A stretch of 7,129 nt of DNA from contig WFSR01000055.1 of NCBI GenBank assembly GCA_015485895.1, positions 1-7,129 on the forward strand. Direction: 5' to 3'. This document shows, piece by piece, positions 4,722-7,129 of the stretch. This stretch comes from Candidatus Microgenomates bacterium. GTDB lineage: Bacteria > Patescibacteriota > Microgenomatia > UBA12405 > UBA6130. Positions within the stretch are counted from its first letter, which is position 1, and every line of letters starts with the position of its first letter. The position numbers and the translations under genes are program-made. Under the pieces are notes generated by a model. It saw only the letters and a program-made list of their open reading frames with translations, searched no databases and was not told where the DNA came from.

Positions 4722-5639
4722 ATGAAAATGCCAAAAATCATTAAAACGCTCCCAAAACCGCCGGCAAAATCTTCTCTAACGGCACAAAAATTCCCATCTC
4801 AAGGCAAAATTGTAAAAATTCATCTTTTTGGCAAATCAAAAGCACGATTGCTAAAAGAAATCCGGCAACGGCTGAAAAAAGACCAACCGATCACCATCGT
4901 TACCCCTAACCCGGAGTTTGTTGTCTATGCTTATAAAGCCCTATCTTTCCGCAAAATCATTAATAACGCCACCTTTGCTATTCCCGACGGCAGCTATCTT
5001 TTTTGGGCTCGGGAGCTCGAAGAGCGCCGCCGCCGGGCCGCTGGTTACCAAAATTGGCCTTTTTTGGCTCGGTTTCTTTTTAGCAGTTATCAAGGAGCAA
5101 AAATTAGCTGTCGGCTTCACTGCGGCAATCTTGCGGCAAAAAGAATCACCGGCACCGATTTAGTGACCGATCTCCTCCGCTTAGCCGCCCAGAAAAAGGG
5201 ATATGTTTTTTTCTTGGGGGCTGGGCCGGGTATCGCGGCTCAGGCGGCCCAACGGCTCCAAAAAGAGGTTCCCGGCTGGAAATTAGCCGGCACCTACAGC
5301 GGTAACGGCCGGCCGGCCGGCGACCAGGCAACCCGCCAGGCCATTCTAGCCAGCAGCAAACCTATTTTTCTGCTGCTAGTTGCCTATGGTATGGGCAAAC
5401 AAGAACAGTGGCTACAACGAAATTTACCCTATCTTTCGGTAAAAATTGCTATCGGTGTCGGCGGGGCCTTTGATTATTACGCCGGTGTTGTTCCCCGAGC
5501 GCCGGCTTGGATGCGCCACCACGGCCTAGAATGGCTCTACCGCCTTATTCGCCAACCCTGGCGTTTTCGCCGCCAACTAAAGCTCTTCCAATTCCTCTGG
5601 CTGGTCCTCAGCAAAAAAGTTTCCCTCGTTTTTGCTTAA
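4722..5639 (+). CDS. WecG/TagA/CpsF-family glycosyltransferase
   Basis: Enzymes of this family (GT26) transfer a sugar such as N-acetylmannosamine or its uronic acid onto an undecaprenyl-linked intermediate at the inner face of the membrane, for teichoic acid, capsule or related polymers. Diagnostic stretches are TPNPEF (61-66), IPDGSYLFWA (87-96), RITGTDL (141-147), VFFLGAGPG (162-170), GTYSGNG (190-196), YGMGKQEQWL (222-231), and IGVGGAFDYYAGVVPRAP (244-261), followed by GLEWLYRLIRQPWRFRR (268-284). T61 and D89 match the conserved Thr and Asp positions of TagA. The arginine-rich C-terminus fits membrane attachment. At 305 aa it is longer than the usual 240-260 residues, through a lysine-rich N-terminal lead of about 30 residues, so the true start may be internal. 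ATG 4722 follows a purine stretch (AAGAGAAAA) that could be a weak ribosome-binding site. The exact sugar and acceptor cannot be read from the sequence. Confidence 0.92.
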   Translation: MKMPKIIKTLPKPPAKSSLTAQKFPSQGKIVKIHLFGKSKARLLKEIRQRLKKDQPITIVTPNPEFVVYAYKALSFRKIINNATFAIPDGSYLFWARELEERRRRAAGYQNWPFLARFLFSSYQGAKISCRLHCGNLAAKRITGTDLVTDLLRLAAQKKGYVFFLGAGPGIAAQAAQRLQKEVPGWKLAGTYSGNGRPAGDQATRQAILASSKPIFLLLVAYGMGKQEQWLQRNLPYLSVKIAIGVGGAFDYYAGVVPRAPAWMRHHGLEWLYRLIRQPWRFRRQLKLFQFLWLVLSKKVSLVFA

Positions 5640-5659
5640 TTTCTTATAGGCTTTTCTTT

Positions 5660-5687
5660 TTGACTCATTATTGCAGCGTGATAATGA
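5660..5687 (+). promoter_or_regulatory. Promoter-like sequence with internal dyad
   Basis: TTGACT (5660-5665) and TAATGA (5682-5687, preceded by TGA) are 16 bases apart. The spacer is bounded by CATTAT (5666-5671) and ATAATG (5681-5686), an inverted repeat that could be an operator. No coding start lies close downstream, so the target is unclear; it may be fortuitous. Confidence 0.25.
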
Positions 5688-5708
5688 TTAGAAGTTTAGA
5701 GATAAGTC

Positions 5709-5722
5709 GCTATAGATATAGC
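5709..5722. repeat. Short inverted repeat
   Basis: GCTATA and TATAGC flank a central GA, forming a near-perfect 14-base dyad. It is too tight for a stable RNA hairpin, so a protein-binding site is the likelier meaning, if any. Confidence 0.35.
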
Positions 5723-5928
5723 ATATTATAGTTTGTTACTGTCTCTATTTTATCTCGCCTCTTATATTCATTTTCTCCTCGTTTCTCCGCACCAATTCCC
5801 GCAAGTTTACAATTTTGTTCATTCTTTAAAGCTAAGTTAACGTGAAAAGAATGTGAAAGGGAAAAGAAACTATCTTCCGCATATAAAGATACATTATACA
5901 ATATCTTGCTTCTATCTAACACCGGCTA

Positions 5929-5937
5929 TGTTATAAT
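5929..5937 (+). promoter_or_regulatory. Extended -10 promoter of a probable leaderless gene
   Basis: TGTTATAAT ends exactly 8 bases before ATG 5946, so transcription should start within about two bases of the start codon. No -35 consensus is visible at 16-18 bases. The same geometry occurs on the other strand at 6945-6953. Confidence 0.7.
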
Positions 5938-5945
5938 AAAAGAGC

Positions 5946-6512
5946 ATGGCTGAATATCGCGAAAGTGCCCCGGGCGGGAAATTGGAAAAAATACCATCGC
6001 AACTCACTTATGACCCTAAAACATTTGCGAAGAAATTCTACGAAAGTGACCAATATGAAAAAGCCAGAGAACGATACTTTAATAGCAAACACTGGTCTCT
6101 TAACCCTGCTAAAATTGACGAGGAAAAACAGGAACTCTTCGAAGAAAGCGAAACCGCCAAAAATGCCATGATTGATTTCGGCCGATATAGCTGCCAATTA
6201 AAATACAGCGTACAGCATATACCCGAAAAAGCCATTGGGCCAATTGCCAAATACCTCGAATTTATCCAAAAAGTCAGGGAGCCAAGAAGAAAATCGGGAG
6301 AGGAAATTCAGCGTGACGAGGACCGGCGTTATCATCTTCATGAAGAAGCTGCCGACGCTTTAGTAGAGGCAGGAGTTGCCAAAAGCACGAAATTGGCACG
6401 GGCTCTAGTGCGGTTAATGGCTATTAGTGAGGGTTTGGATACTTTTGAAAATGCCTTGCGGCCAGATGCAAAGAGAGCTGAAATAATTGCCAAAAACCAG
6501 ACAAATTTTTAG
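5946..6512 (+). CDS. Unassigned 188-aa charged helical protein
   Basis: I do not recognise this protein. It is rich in Glu, Lys and Arg, has no signal peptide or membrane helix, and should be mostly helical and cytoplasmic. A charged N-terminal half (about 20-75) is followed by a more compact region (about 80-110), an acidic-basic linker (110-125), and a helical C-terminal part, ADALVEAGVAKSTKLARALV (126-145), continuing with MAISEGLDTFENAL. The start is set by the extended -10 8 bases upstream; no Shine-Dalgarno fits. It converges with the 129-aa minus-strand gene, with 34 bases between the stops. Codon use is more A/T-ending than in mreB. No function is proposed; the isolated promoter suggests a single-gene unit. 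Confidence 0.7.
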   Translation: MAEYRESAPGGKLEKIPSQLTYDPKTFAKKFYESDQYEKARERYFNSKHWSLNPAKIDEEKQELFEESETAKNAMIDFGRYSCQLKYSVQHIPEKAIGPIAKYLEFIQKVREPRRKSGEEIQRDEDRRYHLHEEAADALVEAGVAKSTKLARALVRLMAISEGLDTFENALRPDAKRAEIIAKNQTNF

Positions 6513-6546
6513 CTGTCGCTCGCTTTCTTTTTTCACCCTTTCCCTT

Positions 6547-6936
6547 TTAAGAACTCCATTCCCATTGCCTTCTTTGTTCCTCCATTTTCGCCTCTTCCTC
6601 TAATTGCCTTAGTTCCAGCCTAAGCTTTGGAGGCAAATTCGCCTCTTCTACTTCCCCCAAAACCTTCTGCTTTTTGATTAAAAATTCATTAAATAATTCT
6701 GGACATTCCTTTAGCAAGGCGCTTCCTACCCGCGATCCGCACTGGTGGGCATCCTCGTTGCGCAACTCAGGGTCACCCCCTAAAAAAAGATCGTTCTCGT
6801 CATCGTAACTTTCCCGAATTGCTGCCACAAAAGGGTTATCTGGATAACGCTCCATACACCAATCAGCAAAGAGATCTAAATCCCGCAAAGACAACTCTAA
6901 AACGACATCTTGTAGTTGATTTTCCTTCTCGCCCAT
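6547..6936 (-). CDS. Unassigned 129-aa acidic protein
   Basis: I do not recognise this protein. It is strongly acidic in its first 60 residues (DDENDLFLGGDPELRNEDA at about 45-63), then has a helical stretch GSALLKECPELFNEFLIKKQ (71-90), and ends in a probable coiled coil rich in Glu, Arg and Gln (about 101-125). There is no signal peptide or membrane segment. ATG 6936 sits 8 bases after a perfect extended -10 on the minus strand, so the mRNA should be leaderless. It converges with the 188-aa gene; the 34-base gap is pyrimidine-rich on the plus strand and has no clear bidirectional terminator. Confidence 0.7.
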   Translation of the reverse strand: MGEKENQLQDVVLELSLRDLDLFADWCMERYPDNPFVAAIRESYDDENDLFLGGDPELRNEDAHQCGSRVGSALLKECPELFNEFLIKKQKVLGEVEEANLPPKLRLELRQLEEEAKMEEQRRQWEWSS

Positions 6937-6944
6937 AATAATTT

Positions 6945-6953
6945 ATTATACCA
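6945..6953 (-). promoter_or_regulatory. Extended -10 promoter of the 129-aa gene
   Basis: On the minus strand this reads TGGTATAAT and ends 8 bases before ATG 6936. The spacing equals that of the promoter at 5929-5937 and implies a leaderless transcript. Confidence 0.7.
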
Positions 6954-6997
6954 TACTATAGGCCATTTACTACCTTTCGCCCTATTCTACCCTCCCC

Positions 6998-7006
6998 TGC
7001 TATAAT
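6998..7006 (+). promoter_or_regulatory. Extended -10 promoter toward the right edge
   Basis: TGCTATAAT is a perfect extended -10 on the plus strand, divergent from the promoter at 6945-6953 and about 45 bases from it. Transcription would begin near 7013 and run out of the window. No complete coding region follows inside the window. Confidence 0.55.
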
Positions 7007-7030
7007 AAGCTACCGGAGAAGCTAAAGAGG

Positions 7031-7088
7031 TATAATAACGGCCCAACCAACTCAACAAGACCTTATCGGCCTTAGAAGTTAATATAAT
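7031..7088 (+). promoter_or_regulatory. Two further TATAAT boxes
   Basis: TATAAT occurs at 7031-7036 and again at 7083-7088, both without the TG extension. With 6998-7006 they make three -10-like boxes in 90 bases, which could be tandem promoters of a gene starting at or beyond the edge. An ATG at 7125 is the last possible start visible but cannot be judged. Confidence 0.35.
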
Positions 7089-7114
7089 GGGTACAATTTA
7101 GTAATTGTTGAGTT
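7049..7114. repeat. 10-bp inverted repeat at the right edge
   Basis: AACTCAACAA (7049-7058) is the exact reverse complement of TTGTTGAGTT (7105-7114), with 46 bases between that include the last TATAAT box. It may be the base of a leader stem or a pair of operator sites. Confidence 0.45.
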
Positions 7115-7129
7115 TCAAATAAATATGAA

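Larger units (their letters stand above)
5640..5928. other. AT-rich spacer after the glycosyltransferase
   Basis: No gene is convincing here on either strand. The left part holds a promoter-like dyad (5660-5687) and a small palindromic hairpin (5709-5722). The stretch 5740-5928 is pyrimidine-rich, then purine-rich (about 5840-5870), with no structure I can name. No terminator with a GC stem follows the glycosyltransferase stop. Confidence 0.5.

Noticed and set aside
4174..4725. 183-codon open frame across the mreB-glycosyltransferase gap
   Set aside because: It starts inside mreB in another frame and its Ser/Asn/Ile-rich product reflects AT-rich spacer composition, with no motif.
5640..5928. 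tRNA or rRNA gene in the spacers
   Set aside because: No cloverleaf, T-loop GTTCRA motif with matching stems, or ribosomal RNA landmark was seen on either strand.

Overview
The window looks like chromosomal DNA from a bacterium with short, loosely packed genes. My best guess is a member of the Candidate Phyla Radiation (Patescibacteria), perhaps a Microgenomates-like lineage. This placement is inference. It rests on the absence of Shine-Dalgarno sequences before the starts, on apparently leaderless genes with extended -10 promoters (TGnTATAAT), on several small proteins I cannot assign, and on long spacers full of imperfect repeats and hairpins. The standard genetic code fits: mreB ends in TGA, and no TGA interrupts the glycine-rich mreB or glycosyltransferase frames.

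Layout. Bases 1-411 are non-coding: a dispersed repeat copy, a hairpin-rich element, a small tandem repeat and an intrinsic terminator. Bases 418-1257 encode a TerC/YkoY-type membrane protein and are bracketed by a perfect 15-bp inverted repeat. A chain of overlapping hairpins follows (1315-1382), then a promoter and an unassigned 137-aa protein (1477-1890). This gene converges with an unassigned 203-aa protein on the minus strand (1946-2557). Bases 2558-3275 are a repeat-rich spacer. It holds a second, inverted copy of the repeat at the left edge, palindromes, and a terminator block like the one upstream of the TerC gene. Next come mreB (3276-4277), a 444-base AT-rich spacer, and a WecG/TagA/CpsF glycosyltransferase (4722-5639). 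After a 306-base spacer lie two convergent small unassigned genes (5946-6512 plus, 6547-6936 minus). Each has an extended -10 exactly 8 nt before its ATG. The right edge carries three TATAAT boxes and an inverted repeat, probably the control region of a gene beyond the window.

Three genes have cell-envelope roles: a metal-exporter-like membrane protein, the MreB shape cytoskeleton, and a glycosyltransferase of the kind that builds surface polymers on lipid carriers. They do not form a tight operon; terminators or long gaps separate them, so each seems to be its own transcription unit. They use C-rich third codon positions, while the unassigned genes are more AT-rich, which hints at a different history or expression level. 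I see no CRISPR array, transposase, tRNA or rRNA. The most unusual material is non-coding: the inverted repeat around the TerC gene, the overlapping hairpins, and the mosaic of repeats shared between spacers.
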